Assembly: GCF_020520285.1 (NCBI RefSeq)
Contig: NZ_CP084742.1
Coordinates: forward strand, 3,410,001-3,474,000
DNA length: 64,000 nucleotides
Direction: 5' to 3'
Source: Pseudomonas sp. L5B5
Lineage (GTDB): Bacteria > Pseudomonadota > Gammaproteobacteria > Pseudomonadales > Pseudomonadaceae
A program made the position numbers and the translations under genes. The notes under the pieces are model-generated. The model did no database searches. It was not told the DNA's origin and worked only from the letters and a program-made list of their open reading frames with translations. Positions 1 to 8,158 of this stretch are shown piece after piece (position 1 is the first letter of the stretch; each line of letters begins with the position of its first letter).

Positions 1-126
1 CTGCGCTTTGGCGACAGCAAGCACTACAACATCGCCCTGGAAGCCGCCAAACCCATGTCCGACGAAGCCCTGGACACCTACAACCGCCGACCGCGCTACA
101 GCCTGAGCTTCAGCTATCAACTCTGA
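1..126 (+). CDS. C-terminal end of an outer-membrane beta-barrel protein (partial)
   Basis: Only the last 41 codons lie in the window, ending at a TGA at 124-126. The visible end alternates polar and hydrophobic residues and closes with RYSLSFSYQL. That pattern is typical of the last strand of an outer-membrane barrel, where the terminal aromatic or leucine residue is the BAM recognition signal. The stretch with AKPMSD before the last strand resembles the end of TpsB (ShlB/FhaC) two-partner secretion transporters, but this is a weak resemblance. A TonB receptor or another porin would also fit. The gene starts to the left of the window. Confidence 0.5.
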   Translation: MRFGDSKHYNIALEAAKPMSDEALDTYNRRPRYSLSFSYQL

Positions 127-185
127 CCGAACAGTTGCGTGACTTGTGGCCCGCTAGCGCGCAACGCCAGTCCGTTAATAAGATT

Positions 186-299
186 GTAGGAGCGAGGCTT
201 GCCCGCGATGGAGTTGAGAGCGCTGCGTCTATCCAGTCAGTATGCGCGGCCACTCACGATCATCGCGAGCAATCGAGCGTCGACCGGCTGTTCCTACAG
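186..299. repeat. REPIN-like inverted repeat pair
   Basis: The left arm (about 186-212, TGTAGGAGCGAGGCTTGC and onward) is a classic Pseudomonas REP. The right part (about 268-299) carries the reverse-oriented end TTCCTACAGG preceded by ATCGCGAGCAATCGAGCG, so the two ends face each other. This is the arrangement of REPIN/BIME elements mobilised by RAYT transposases. No transposase is encoded here. The element fills most of the gap between the barrel gene and the response regulator. Confidence 0.65.
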
Positions 300-329
300 G
301 GGATCACCCCGCTCAACTGACCGGCATTA

Positions 330-351
330 CCCGCGACCGCGGGCTTTTTTT
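330..351 (+). terminator. Rho-independent terminator
   Basis: CCCGC (330-334), loop GACC and GCGGG (339-343) form a short GC stem followed directly by CTTTTTTT. It sits downstream of the outer-membrane protein gene and the REPIN, so it most likely ends transcription arriving from the left. The remaining gap sequence up to 417 shows nothing else I can name. Confidence 0.75.
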
Positions 352-417
352 GCCTGCTGTCCAGGTCGCGGGCACGCCGACGACCCGGCAATCCGGGACG
401 CTGGGCAAGCGCAGCGA

Positions 418-831
418 TCAGGGGCCGACGACTTGCAGGCGAGGCTGGGGAAACAGGTTGTTGAGGGTTTCCAGCAGTCGCACGTGGTAGATCGGCTTGC
501 GGAACAGGTCCAGGACCTGCAGGCGCAGCAGGTCGCTGACGTCGTCCATGTCGGCATGCCCCGACATGACAATGACCGGCAGGTGCTGGCGTGCGGTGTG
601 CTCGCGCAGGCGCTTGATCAGCGACAGGCCACTCTCCTCCGGCATGCGCAGGTCAGTGATGACCAGCGCAATGTCCGGATGGCGGGTGAGATGATCCAGG
701 GCCAGCTTCACCGAGGTGGCGGTAAAGCAACTGAAGCCCTCGCCTTCCAGCAACTCGGCGAGCTCCATCAGCGCATCTTCTTCATCATCCACGAGAAGCA
801 GTTGCTGGCGTGGGGTGGAGGGAGTGTTCAT
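418..831 (-). CDS. Stand-alone response-regulator receiver protein
   Basis: A 137-residue CheY-like protein that is all receiver domain. The acid pocket is LLLVDDEED (D15/D16), the phospho-acceptor is D60 in LVITDLRMP, the conserved Ser is S90 in VIVMSGH and the Lys is K112 in LFRKPI. There is no output domain. It lies 57 bp downstream of two Flp pilin genes on the same strand and probably shares their transcript. Its receiver resembles that of PprB encoded about 9 kb away: both have a PxIALV run before the acceptor Asp and a similar DV-rich helix before the conserved Lys. It could be a phosphate sink or a second target of PprA. Function is inferred; the domain call is firm. Confidence 0.88.
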   Translation of the reverse strand: MNTPSTPRQQLLLVDDEEDALMELAELLEGEGFSCFTATSVKLALDHLTRHPDIALVITDLRMPEESGLSLIKRLREHTARQHLPVIVMSGHADMDDVSDLLRLQVLDLFRKPIYHVRLLETLNNLFPQPRLQVVGP

Positions 832-888
832 GAACCTTACCTTGATCGGTCTGTCAGGTGGCCTTCACTGCGGGTGCAGTAGCAGGCC

Positions 889-1095
889 TCAAGGTGCGGG
901 ACGGGCAACCGCGGCACCTCCCATGGCAACAAGAATGTTGTTGAAGATTGCCAGGACCCGGTCACCCATCGGGGTGACGAACACCACCGCGACCACGGCG
1001 ACCATGGCCACCACGATCGCGTACTCGATGGCCGAGGCACCCTCGGTCCGGGCCAGCAACAGTCGAGCGCGAAGCAACAGATATTCAAACAGCAT
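889..1095 (-). CDS. flp: Flp family type IVb pilin
   Basis: A 68-residue prepilin, the major subunit of the Tad/Flp pilus. A short positively charged leader ends at TEGASAIEYAIVVAM. In Flp pilins the prepilin peptidase cuts just after the Gly, and the E and Y at mature positions 5 and 6 are the conserved pair (GASAIEY). One hydrophobic helix follows. The start at 1095 is supported by GGAGGT six bases upstream. A near-identical paralogue lies 55 bp upstream in the same direction, and the receiver gene follows. Confidence 0.9.
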   Translation of the reverse strand: MLFEYLLLRARLLLARTEGASAIEYAIVVAMVAVVAVVFVTPMGDRVLAIFNNILVAMGGAAVARPAP

Positions 1096-1150
1096 CAGGC
1101 ACCTCCGTCAGGGGTCGCGAGACTAATCAGCCATGCAGTTGCTCGTCGGT

Positions 1151-1357
1151 TCACGGAACGGGACGAGCGACAGCAGCGCCTCCCAGAGCGATCAGCACGT
1201 TGTTGAAAATAGCAAGCACCCGGTTACCCATCGGGGTCACGAACGCCACCGCGATCACGGCGACCATCGCCACCACGATCGCGTACTCGATGGCCGATGC
1301 GCCTTCGGTACGGTCAAAAAACAGGCGCGCCCTGAGCAACAAATAATGAAGGATCAT
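1151..1357 (-). CDS. flp: Flp family type IVb pilin, second copy
   Basis: A 68-residue Flp prepilin nearly identical to its neighbour: the same GASAIEYAIVVAM processing region, FVTPMG loop and a C-terminus ending AVARPVP instead of AVARPAP. I chose the ATG at 1357 because AAAGGAGAG lies just upstream, and because it gives the same length as the other copy. A longer upstream frame (to 1399) would add an unlikely Arg-rich leader. It is probably the first gene of flp-flp-receiver. The two copies look like a recent tandem duplication; P. aeruginosa, to my knowledge, has one flp at this place. Confidence 0.9.
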   Translation of the reverse strand: MILHYLLLRARLFFDRTEGASAIEYAIVVAMVAVIAVAFVTPMGNRVLAIFNNVLIALGGAAVARPVP

Positions 1358-1685
1358 CCTAGCTCTCCTTTGCGCCAGACGGCGCCGATGGAACCGCACC
1401 GGACTTATTTCCCCGGCGCCATTTGAGCATTGTCAACAAAACAGGGGCCAGCAACTGTAAGAACGGATTAATCACTAAGTGCTAGTTGGAAGGTGAGCGC
1501 CAAAAAACCATACGGTGTTGGGAACCCTCTACTTTTGTTAGCTATTTTTGGCTCAGGTAATGGCATTTCGTCCTAGCTCAACTACCTTCACATAGCGAAA
1601 TAGTTGCATGTTCATAGCTGCCTGATTGCGAATTGACTCGTTTGGAATCACGGGCTGGTAGTGCAGCAGGAAAGGGAGAGCCCTC
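1358..1685. promoter_or_regulatory. Divergent promoter region between flp genes and the tad operon
   Basis: This 328-bp gap separates the minus-strand flp genes from the plus-strand rcpC operon, so both promoters must lie here. It is clearly more AT-rich (about 1430-1660) than the flanking genes, as expected for regulated promoters and a binding site for PprB, the known Tad activator. I do not know a PprB consensus well enough to mark a site, and I did not find a convincing sigma-54 element. Confidence 0.6.
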
Positions 1686-2624
1686 ATGAACAGTCGCGTC
1701 ACCATGGGCCTGGCAGGACTTCTACTGGTGGGTGCGGTGTTTTTCGGTTACTGGGGGCTGGTGCTCAGCCGCCAACCCGAACCCACACCCGTATCAGCGC
1801 CCCCGACAACGGCCAGTGTCGTCCAGCAGACCGCTACCACCGCCGAAGACCAGACCCGCCAGCCGGTGGTGGTCCTGGTACACGACGTACCACCATTCGT
1901 GCCCCTGGTCGCCAGCGATCTGGCGCTGGAAAAACTGCGCACGGCTCCTGCCGGCAGTCTCAGCGCCATCAGCCAGGCCGTGGGTCGCACTCCGTGGCGG
2001 CCGTTGAACGCCGGGACCTGGCTCAACGAGCAGAGTTTCGCCACGGGCGGGGCCCTGGCCCGGATGATCCACAGCGACGAACGAGCGCTGGCGGTGGCCG
2101 TCGACGAGGTGATCGGCGCAGCCGGCCAGCTGAGTCCCGGCGACTATGTGGATGTGCTGCTGTTCCTGCGCCAGGATGCTGCCAACCCGCAGCAGTCGGC
2201 GCAGATTGCCGTGCCCGCGATGCGCATACTCGCCGTGGGCGACCAACTGGGGCTGACCAACGACGGCCAGCCTGCGACCCCCACCCTGAGCAACGACGAG
2301 CGTCTCAAGCAGGACCAGCGCCGGATCAACGCCCGGACCGTGGTCCTGGCGGTGCCCGAACAACTGCTGAGCCGGATGATGCTGGCCACCCAGGTCGGCG
2401 TACTGCGCCTGGCGGTGCGCAGCAGCGAGGAACAGCGCCTGGCCCAATACTGGGCCGGCAACGAGGACGCGATCGATCACCTGGATGCCGCCAACAGCAG
2501 CCTGTTCCAGTTCACCCAGCTGGCCCTGGGCAGTGCTGCGCGCAGTCCTGCCGCCCAGGGCGCAGCGCCGCGGCCGGCGGTGGAGGTGATCCGTGGCAAC
2601 CAGGTCACCCAACAAACCCCCTGA
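1686..2624 (+). CDS. rcpC: Flp pilus assembly protein RcpC/CpaB
   Basis: A 312-residue protein with one N-terminal membrane anchor (residues 5-25, MGLAGLLLVGAVFFGYWGL). A SAF-type domain follows (about 55-110, with VVLVHDVPPFVPLVASDL), then the RcpC/CpaB domain with the signature GQLSPGDYVDVLLF near residues 145-158. CpaB proteins sit in the periplasm and stabilise the RcpA secretin of the Tad machine. GGGAG lies about six bases before the ATG. It is the first gene of the tad operon, which runs without notable gaps to the DUF3613 gene. Confidence 0.9.
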   Translation: MNSRVTMGLAGLLLVGAVFFGYWGLVLSRQPEPTPVSAPPTTASVVQQTATTAEDQTRQPVVVLVHDVPPFVPLVASDLALEKLRTAPAGSLSAISQAVGRTPWRPLNAGTWLNEQSFATGGALARMIHSDERALAVAVDEVIGAAGQLSPGDYVDVLLFLRQDAANPQQSAQIAVPAMRILAVGDQLGLTNDGQPATPTLSNDERLKQDQRRINARTVVLAVPEQLLSRMMLATQVGVLRLAVRSSEEQRLAQYWAGNEDAIDHLDAANSSLFQFTQLALGSAARSPAAQGAAPRPAVEVIRGNQVTQQTP

Positions 2625-2643
2625 TTGAGCAAGGATGCAATAC

Positions 2644-3897
2644 ATGCGCAGTCGTTCCACACCGACCTGTACCGCACTGCTGGCCCTGTGTCTGGGCCCC
2701 TTGCTCTGGCACCCGGCCCTGGCCGCCCCCGCAACGGGCTGCTCGGGCCTGGCCCCACTGCCTGCCGTGCTGGAAGTCGGCGAGGGCCTGCAACAGCAAC
2801 TGCAGTCCCCGGTGGCGATCACCCGGCTGGCAGTGGGCGACCCGAAGATCGCCGACGTCCAGGCCACCGGCAACCAGGGTTTCCTGCTCACCGGCATGGG
2901 GCCGGGAGCCACCAGCCTGATGGTGTGGACCGCCTGCTCCAGCACTCCGCGCCAGAGCATGGTGTTCGTCCAGGGACGGGCCAGTGCCGAGATGCACGCC
3001 ACCCGCGTAGCGACCGGCGAAGATCCCTTGCTGCCCAGCCAGGTGCAGACCGACATCCGCTTTGTCGAAGTCAGCCGGACCAAGCTCAAGGAGGCCAGCG
3101 TCTCGCTCTTCGGCCGTGGCCACAACTTCCTGATCGGCTCGCCGGGAACCGCCCCGGCCACCGGCGGCACTTCCGACAGCAGCACCCCGACCTTTGGTGG
3201 CCGGCGCAGCAACATCCCCCTGAACAACGGCTCGTTCAACATCGGCTTCGGCAACGGCCGGGTGCTGACCCTGATCAATGCGCTGGAAGGCAGCGGCTTC
3301 GCCTACACCCTGGCCCGCCCATCGCTGGTGGCCCTCAGCGGCCAGAGCGCGAGCTTCCTGGCCGGTGGTGAAATCCCCATCCCGGTGCCCAGCACCGGCA
3401 GTAACAGCGTGACCATCGAGTACAAGGAGTTCGGCATCCGCCTGACCCTGACACCGACCATCGTCGACAGCGGGCGCATCTCGCTGAAGGTGGCACCCGA
3501 GGTCAGCGAACTGGACTACAGCAACGCCGTGGAAATCGCCGGCACCAGGGTGCCGGCCCTGACCATCCGGCGCACCGACACCAGCATTTCCCTGGCCGAT
3601 GGCGAGAGCTTCGTCATCAGTGGCCTGATCAGCAGCCGCAACAGCTCCCAGGTGAACAAGTTCCCGGGGCTGGGGGACGTGCCGGTGCTCGGAGCCTTCT
3701 TTCGCGACAACTCCATCAGCCGTGAAGAACGCGAACTGCTGATGGTGGTCACCCCGCACCTGGTCCAGCCCCTGGCGGTCGATGCCAAGCTGCCGGCCCT
3801 GCCTGGCGAACGCCTGCGCCAATACGACCCGAACTTCTATCGCATGTTCTTCCTCGAGAACGGCAACTTCGACAAGCGCAGTGGGTTGTCGCAATGA
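2644..3897 (+). CDS. rcpA: Flp pilus outer-membrane secretin RcpA/CpaC
   Basis: Secretin that forms the outer-membrane pore of the Tad pilus. It begins with a signal peptide ending near ALAAP. A pilus/BON-like N-domain follows (residues about 40-110, LAVGDPKIADVQATGNQGFLL), then a secretin domain that includes RPSLVALSGQSASFLAGGEIPIPVP and the late motif VPVLGAFFRDNSISREERELLMVVTPHLV. I prefer the ATG at 2644, 8 bases after AAGGA; an ATG at 2635 in the same frame would overlap that ribosome site. The stop overlaps the tadZ start (ATGA). Confidence 0.92.
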   Translation: MRSRSTPTCTALLALCLGPLLWHPALAAPATGCSGLAPLPAVLEVGEGLQQQLQSPVAITRLAVGDPKIADVQATGNQGFLLTGMGPGATSLMVWTACSSTPRQSMVFVQGRASAEMHATRVATGEDPLLPSQVQTDIRFVEVSRTKLKEASVSLFGRGHNFLIGSPGTAPATGGTSDSSTPTFGGRRSNIPLNNGSFNIGFGNGRVLTLINALEGSGFAYTLARPSLVALSGQSASFLAGGEIPIPVPSTGSNSVTIEYKEFGIRLTLTPTIVDSGRISLKVAPEVSELDYSNAVEIAGTRVPALTIRRTDTSISLADGESFVISGLISSRNSSQVNKFPGLGDVPVLGAFFRDNSISREERELLMVVTPHLVQPLAVDAKLPALPGERLRQYDPNFYRMFFLENGNFDKRSGLSQ

Positions 3898-5093
3898 ACC
3901 AGAACCCGAACCAGAACCTGAGCCAGACCTTCCTGGCCATTACCCGCAACAGCACCGACCTGGAGTGGCTGCAAGGCGCCCTGGCCCCCCTGGGCCAGGT
4001 GGTGGGAGCCGACGGCAGCCTGGACGAGTTGCTGGCGCTGGTGGACGTGACCTTCGCCAACCTGGTGTTCGTCGGCCTGGACCGCGAACACGTGGTGGCC
4101 CAGGCAGCGCTGATCGAAGGTGCCCTGGAGGCCAAGCCGATGCTGGCGATCGTCGCCCTGGGCGACGGCATGGACAACCAGTTGGTGCTCAATGCCATGC
4201 GCGCCGGAGCCCGGGATTTCGTCGCCTACGGCTCACGCTCCAGCGAAGTCGCCGGGCTGGTCCGGCGCCTGAGCAAGCGCCTGCCGGCAGTGACGCCCAG
4301 TACCCAGCTGGGCGGCCTGACCGTGCTCTATGGTGCCCAGGGCGACGGCGACGGCGCACTGCTGGCCGGGCACCTGGCGCTAGTGGTGCAAAAGAGCGGC
4401 CAGCAGACCCTGCTGCTGGACCTGGGCCTGCCCCGGGGCGACAGCCTGGCCCTGCTCGGCCTGGAGAGTTCGTTCCACTTCGGCGATGCCCTGCGCCACT
4501 TGCGGCGCCTGGACGCCACCCTGATCGACAGCGCCTTCACCAGCGCCGAGGCCGGCCTGCGCATTCTCGCCTACGCCAGCCACGACGAGCCCCTGGAACA
4601 CACCAGCGCGGCAGAGCTGTACATGCTGCTCAGCGCCCTGCGCCAGCACTTCCAGCACATCGTGGTGAACCTGGTCGGGCAACCGGACAGCGAGGCCCTG
4701 CGCACCTTCGTCAGCCACTGCGACAAGTTGCTGTGGTGCACCGACCAGAACGTGCTGGATTGCCGACGCAACCTCGAAGTGCTCAACCATTGGCGGGAAA
4801 AGGGCATGAAGCTCGAACACGCGCGCCTGCTGGTGGACCGCTACCTGCGCGCCGTCGCCCCGGACTCCGACACCCTAGGCAAGACCTTCGGCCTGGAGGT
4901 GATCGCCGTACTGAACTACAGCCCCGAGCTGCGCCTGAACGCCAAGAACCAGGGCGTCACCCTGTTCGAACTGGCCCCGCGCGAACCCCTGACCCAAGGC
5001 TTGCGAACCCTGGGCGAACGCCTGGCCAAGCGCTCCGAAGGCCTGCCCCAGCCCAAGGCTGGCTGGCTTAACCGGATCATGGGGGGCCGATGA
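3894..5093 (+). CDS. tadZ: Pilus assembly protein TadZ/CpaE, atypical ParA-like ATPase
   Basis: A 399-residue TadZ homologue, the family that localises the Tad apparatus at a pole. The N-terminal third is an atypical receiver-like domain (LAITRNSTDLEWLQGAL to RDFVAYGSRS). The C-terminal two thirds is a MinD/ParA-like fold with late motifs LLLDLGLPRGD, IVVNLVGQPDSEA and VLNCRRN-like DCRRNLEVLN. The P-loop position reads GAQGDGDGALLAG, which lacks the deviant Walker A lysines (KGGxGKT), so nucleotide binding may be weak or lost. It overlaps rcpA upstream and tadA downstream by 4 bp each. Confidence 0.88.
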   Translation: MNQNPNQNLSQTFLAITRNSTDLEWLQGALAPLGQVVGADGSLDELLALVDVTFANLVFVGLDREHVVAQAALIEGALEAKPMLAIVALGDGMDNQLVLNAMRAGARDFVAYGSRSSEVAGLVRRLSKRLPAVTPSTQLGGLTVLYGAQGDGDGALLAGHLALVVQKSGQQTLLLDLGLPRGDSLALLGLESSFHFGDALRHLRRLDATLIDSAFTSAEAGLRILAYASHDEPLEHTSAAELYMLLSALRQHFQHIVVNLVGQPDSEALRTFVSHCDKLLWCTDQNVLDCRRNLEVLNHWREKGMKLEHARLLVDRYLRAVAPDSDTLGKTFGLEVIAVLNYSPELRLNAKNQGVTLFELAPREPLTQGLRTLGERLAKRSEGLPQPKAGWLNRIMGGR

Positions 5094-6364
5094 GCGGCGA
5101 AAAACTCTTTGGTGCGTCAAATCGCGCCAGCACCGGCAACAGTGACCACGAAGGCCTGAAGCTGGTCCTGCATCGCTACATCATCGATGCCATCGAGGAG
5201 TCGGGAAAGAACCTGCTGGAAAGCTCGCGACAGAACCTGTCGCAGTTCGTCACCGACAAGGTGGCCGAATACATCGCGCGCATGCACCTGGCCATTTCCC
5301 GCTACGAGATGGAGCGCCTGGCGGAAGAAATCGTCGATGAACTGACCGGCTTCGGCCCCCTGGAAGTGCTGCTGCGCGACCCGGCGGTGACCGAGATCCT
5401 GGTCAACGGTCCGCATCGGGTCTTTGTCGAGCGCGACGGCGTGCTGCACCAGAGCGATCTGCGCTTCATCGATGCCCACCACGTGGAGCGGGTCATGCAG
5501 CGTATTCTCGCGCCACTGGGGCGACGGCTCGACGAGTCCTCGCCGATGGTCGATGCGCGCCTGCCGGACGGCAGCCGGGTCAACGCGATCATCCCGCCCA
5601 TCGCCCTGGATGGGCCTTGCCTGTCGATCCGCAAGTTTCGCAAGGACATGCTCAAGAGCAGCGACCTGATCGTCATGCAGACCATCGACCTGGCGATCTT
5701 CGACTTCCTCCAGGACGCGGTGGGCAAGCGCTGCAACATTCTCATCAGCGGCGGCACCGGCACCGGCAAGACCACCTTGCTGAACATCCTCAGCCAGCTG
5801 ATCAACCCCCACGAACGCCTGGTGACCATCGAGGACGTGGCCGAGCTGCAACTGGGCCATCCGCACGTGGTGCGCCTGGAAACCCGTCCGCCGAACGCCG
5901 AGGGCCATGGCGAGGTCAAGGCCAGCGACCTGATCCGCAACGCCCTGCGGATGCGCCCCGACCGGATCATCCTCGGCGAGATCCGCGGCGTGGAGGTGCT
6001 GGACGTCCTGACAGCGATGAACACCGGCCACGATGGATCGATGAGTACGGTGCATGCCAACAACGCCCAGGACGCCCTGCTGCGCCTGGAGACCCTGGTG
6101 GGCCTGACCGGCCGCCATGTGGCCGAGCGCACCCTGCGGCAGATGATCTGCGCGGCCCTGGATGTGGTGATCCAGCTCAGCCGCCTGCCCGACGGCCGCC
6201 GTTGCGTCAGCGAAGTGGTGGAAGTGGTGGGCATTCGCGACGACATCTACGTCACCAATACCCTGTTCCGCCTCGATCGCCGCACCGGCTTCGGTTTCCT
6301 GCGCGAAGCGCTCAATCCGGCCGGCGACAAGCTGCGCCGGGAAGTCGGGCTGGGCCTCAATTGA
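5090..6364 (+). CDS. tadA: Pilus assembly ATPase TadA/CpaF
   Basis: Secretion ATPase of the GspE/VirB11 superfamily that powers Flp pilus assembly from the cytoplasmic face. The 424 residues contain an N-terminal domain (VTEILVNGPHRVFVERDG), Walker A GGTGTGKTT with K227, the Asp box IEDVAELQL, Walker B DRIILGEIRG and the His box TGHDGSMSTVHANN. All catalytic positions are intact. The ATG overlaps the tadZ stop. Length and motif order match CpaF. Confidence 0.95.
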   Translation: MSGEKLFGASNRASTGNSDHEGLKLVLHRYIIDAIEESGKNLLESSRQNLSQFVTDKVAEYIARMHLAISRYEMERLAEEIVDELTGFGPLEVLLRDPAVTEILVNGPHRVFVERDGVLHQSDLRFIDAHHVERVMQRILAPLGRRLDESSPMVDARLPDGSRVNAIIPPIALDGPCLSIRKFRKDMLKSSDLIVMQTIDLAIFDFLQDAVGKRCNILISGGTGTGKTTLLNILSQLINPHERLVTIEDVAELQLGHPHVVRLETRPPNAEGHGEVKASDLIRNALRMRPDRIILGEIRGVEVLDVLTAMNTGHDGSMSTVHANNAQDALLRLETLVGLTGRHVAERTLRQMICAALDVVIQLSRLPDGRRCVSEVVEVVGIRDDIYVTNTLFRLDRRTGFGFLREALNPAGDKLRREVGLGLN

Positions 6365-6380
6365 ACTGCCGGAGTGGGCC

Positions 6381-7262
6381 ATGATCGCTCTGCTGCTGAC
6401 CCTGATCTGCCTGCTCCTGCTGGGGCTGTCCGGCTGGATGTTCTATCACGGCGTGCGCAAGACCGAGCGTGAGCGAGTCCTCAGCCGCCTGGCCGAAGGA
6501 CAGCCCGACCAGACGCCGCAGCGCCACTCATGGAACGGTCTGGAACGCGCCTTCACCCGTGCCGGCCTTGGCCAACCCGGCGAGCGCCTGGGGCTGTGGC
6601 TGGCGGCCTGGGCCCTGTGCATGCTGCTGGGCTATCTGCTGGCCGACTGGATCGGCCTGCTCGCTGGCGCCTTCGGGCCGCCCGTATTGCTGCGCCTGTA
6701 CGTCAGCTGGCGCTACCAGCGCCGGCTCAAGCGCATGATCGAGCAATTGCCGCCCCTGCTGGATCACAGCGTGCGCAGCCTGAAATCCGGGCGCACCCTG
6801 GCGGATGCAGTCCTGGGGGCGATCGAATCCAGCAACGACCCGCTCAAGGAGGCCATGGGACGAATCCCGCGCAACGTGCAGCTGGGGGTCAACCTGCCAG
6901 AGGCGGTCAGCGACTTCGCCGAGCTCTACGATCAGGACGAACTGCGCATGTTCGCCCTCGGCTTGAAGGTCAACCACCGTTACGGCGGCAACGCCAGCGA
7001 GCTGCTGGAGAACCTGATCAAGCTGATTCGCGAGCGCGAGCAAGGTGCCCGGCAATTGAGCGCCATGACCGGGGAAACCCGCATGACCGCCTGGGTCCTG
7101 GGGGTCCTGCCATTGCTGCTGGTGGCGTATTTCATGCTGACCAATCCCGGCTACATGCTGGGCATGTGGCATGACCCCACCGGCCAGAAGATGCTGATCG
7201 CTGCCATCTGCCTGCAGATCTTCGGCTGCCTCGCGCTCTGGCGCATGCTGAGGAGTATCTGA
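6381..7262 (+). CDS. tadB: Tad inner-membrane platform protein TadB
   Basis: A 293-residue T2SSF-domain membrane protein. It has an N-terminal helix (MIALLLTLICLLLLGLSGW), a second hydrophobic pair around residues 70-100, a cytoplasmic T2SSF domain with LLDHSVRSLKSGRTLADAV and MTGETRMTAW, and a C-terminal helix pair. TadB and TadC form the platform on which TadA acts. Starts 16 bp after tadA, ends 1 bp before tadC. Confidence 0.92.
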   Translation: MIALLLTLICLLLLGLSGWMFYHGVRKTERERVLSRLAEGQPDQTPQRHSWNGLERAFTRAGLGQPGERLGLWLAAWALCMLLGYLLADWIGLLAGAFGPPVLLRLYVSWRYQRRLKRMIEQLPPLLDHSVRSLKSGRTLADAVLGAIESSNDPLKEAMGRIPRNVQLGVNLPEAVSDFAELYDQDELRMFALGLKVNHRYGGNASELLENLIKLIREREQGARQLSAMTGETRMTAWVLGVLPLLLVAYFMLTNPGYMLGMWHDPTGQKMLIAAICLQIFGCLALWRMLRSI

Positions 7263-7263
7263 G

Positions 7264-8148
7264 GTGTTGCTGCTGGCCGCCGTGCTCTTGCTCCTCGGAG
7301 CCATGCTGCTGCTGGGCAACGTCGTGCTCGAACAGCGTCGGCGCGAGCGCCAGATCGCCCAGCGACTGCAAGGCCACATGACCCGCGACAGCCGCCTGCG
7401 CAGCTGGCTGCGCCAACTGGGTGAAACCCGCTTTGGCCAGCGTGCGGTGAGCATGGACAGCGAAACCCAGACACTGCTCAACCGCCTGGGCTGGCGTCGT
7501 GCCAACCAGCGCTCGCTGTTCGCCGCCCTGCAACTGGCCACGCCGCTGGTGGTGGTCTGCCTGACGTTGTTCATCCAGGAAGTGGCTTACCCCCAGGCCG
7601 AAAACAAGTGGCTGCTGCCGATGCTCTCGGCCGGTGCCGGATACCTGCTGCCCAAGCGCGCCCTGGCCTACTTCGCCCAGCGCCGGCAGAAACACATCGC
7701 CCTGGAGATCTCCACCTTCATTCCCCTGCTGCGCATCCTGTTCGAATCGGGCATGGCCGTGGAACAGGCGCTGCGAGTCCTGGGCAACGAAGCGCAAAAA
7801 CTGCTGCCGGAACTGACCCACGAGCTGCGCCTAATCCTCGCGCGGGTCGACTCGGGGCTGGAACTGGGCCAGGAGCTCAACCAGACCGCAATCCTGTTGG
7901 CGGTGGACGAGTTCACCGACACCTGCGTGATCCTCCAGCAACTGATCCTGCAGGGCGGTGGGGCGATGAAATCGCTGCAGGCGCTCAAGCAACTGCTCGA
8001 TGACCGGCGCCTGACCCGCCTGCAGGAATACATTTCGAAAATGTCAGCCAAAATGTCGGTGGTGATGATGGTTTTTCTCTTCCCCGCCTTGTTGATCGTC
8101 CTGGCCGGGCCGGGCTTCACCGCCATCGCCCGGGCCTTCGCCTCCTAG
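7264..8148 (+). CDS. tadC: Tad inner-membrane platform protein TadC
   Basis: A 294-residue paralogue of TadB. It has an N-terminal hydrophobic helix, then a hydrophobic pair at about residues 88-128, a T2SSF domain (STFIPLLRILFESGMAVEQALRV) and a C-terminal helix (VVMMVFLFPALLIVLAGPGF). It starts with GTG at 7264, one base after the tadB stop. AGGAG about nine bases upstream inside tadB supports this start and suggests translational coupling. Confidence 0.92.
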   Translation: MLLLAAVLLLLGAMLLLGNVVLEQRRRERQIAQRLQGHMTRDSRLRSWLRQLGETRFGQRAVSMDSETQTLLNRLGWRRANQRSLFAALQLATPLVVVCLTLFIQEVAYPQAENKWLLPMLSAGAGYLLPKRALAYFAQRRQKHIALEISTFIPLLRILFESGMAVEQALRVLGNEAQKLLPELTHELRLILARVDSGLELGQELNQTAILLAVDEFTDTCVILQQLILQGGGAMKSLQALKQLLDDRRLTRLQEYISKMSAKMSVVMMVFLFPALLIVLAGPGFTAIARAFAS

Positions 8149-8158
8149 GGGGAACTTG

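Noticed and set aside
186..299. A short CRISPR array from the repeated GAGC/GCTC units
   Set aside because: There are only two facing arms and no regular spacers; it is a REPIN, and no cas gene is present in the window.
3896..3925. A short repeat (AACCAGAACCC-like) at the start of tadZ
   Set aside because: It codes for the low-complexity N-terminus NQNPNQNLSQ and is too short to be more than codon repetition.
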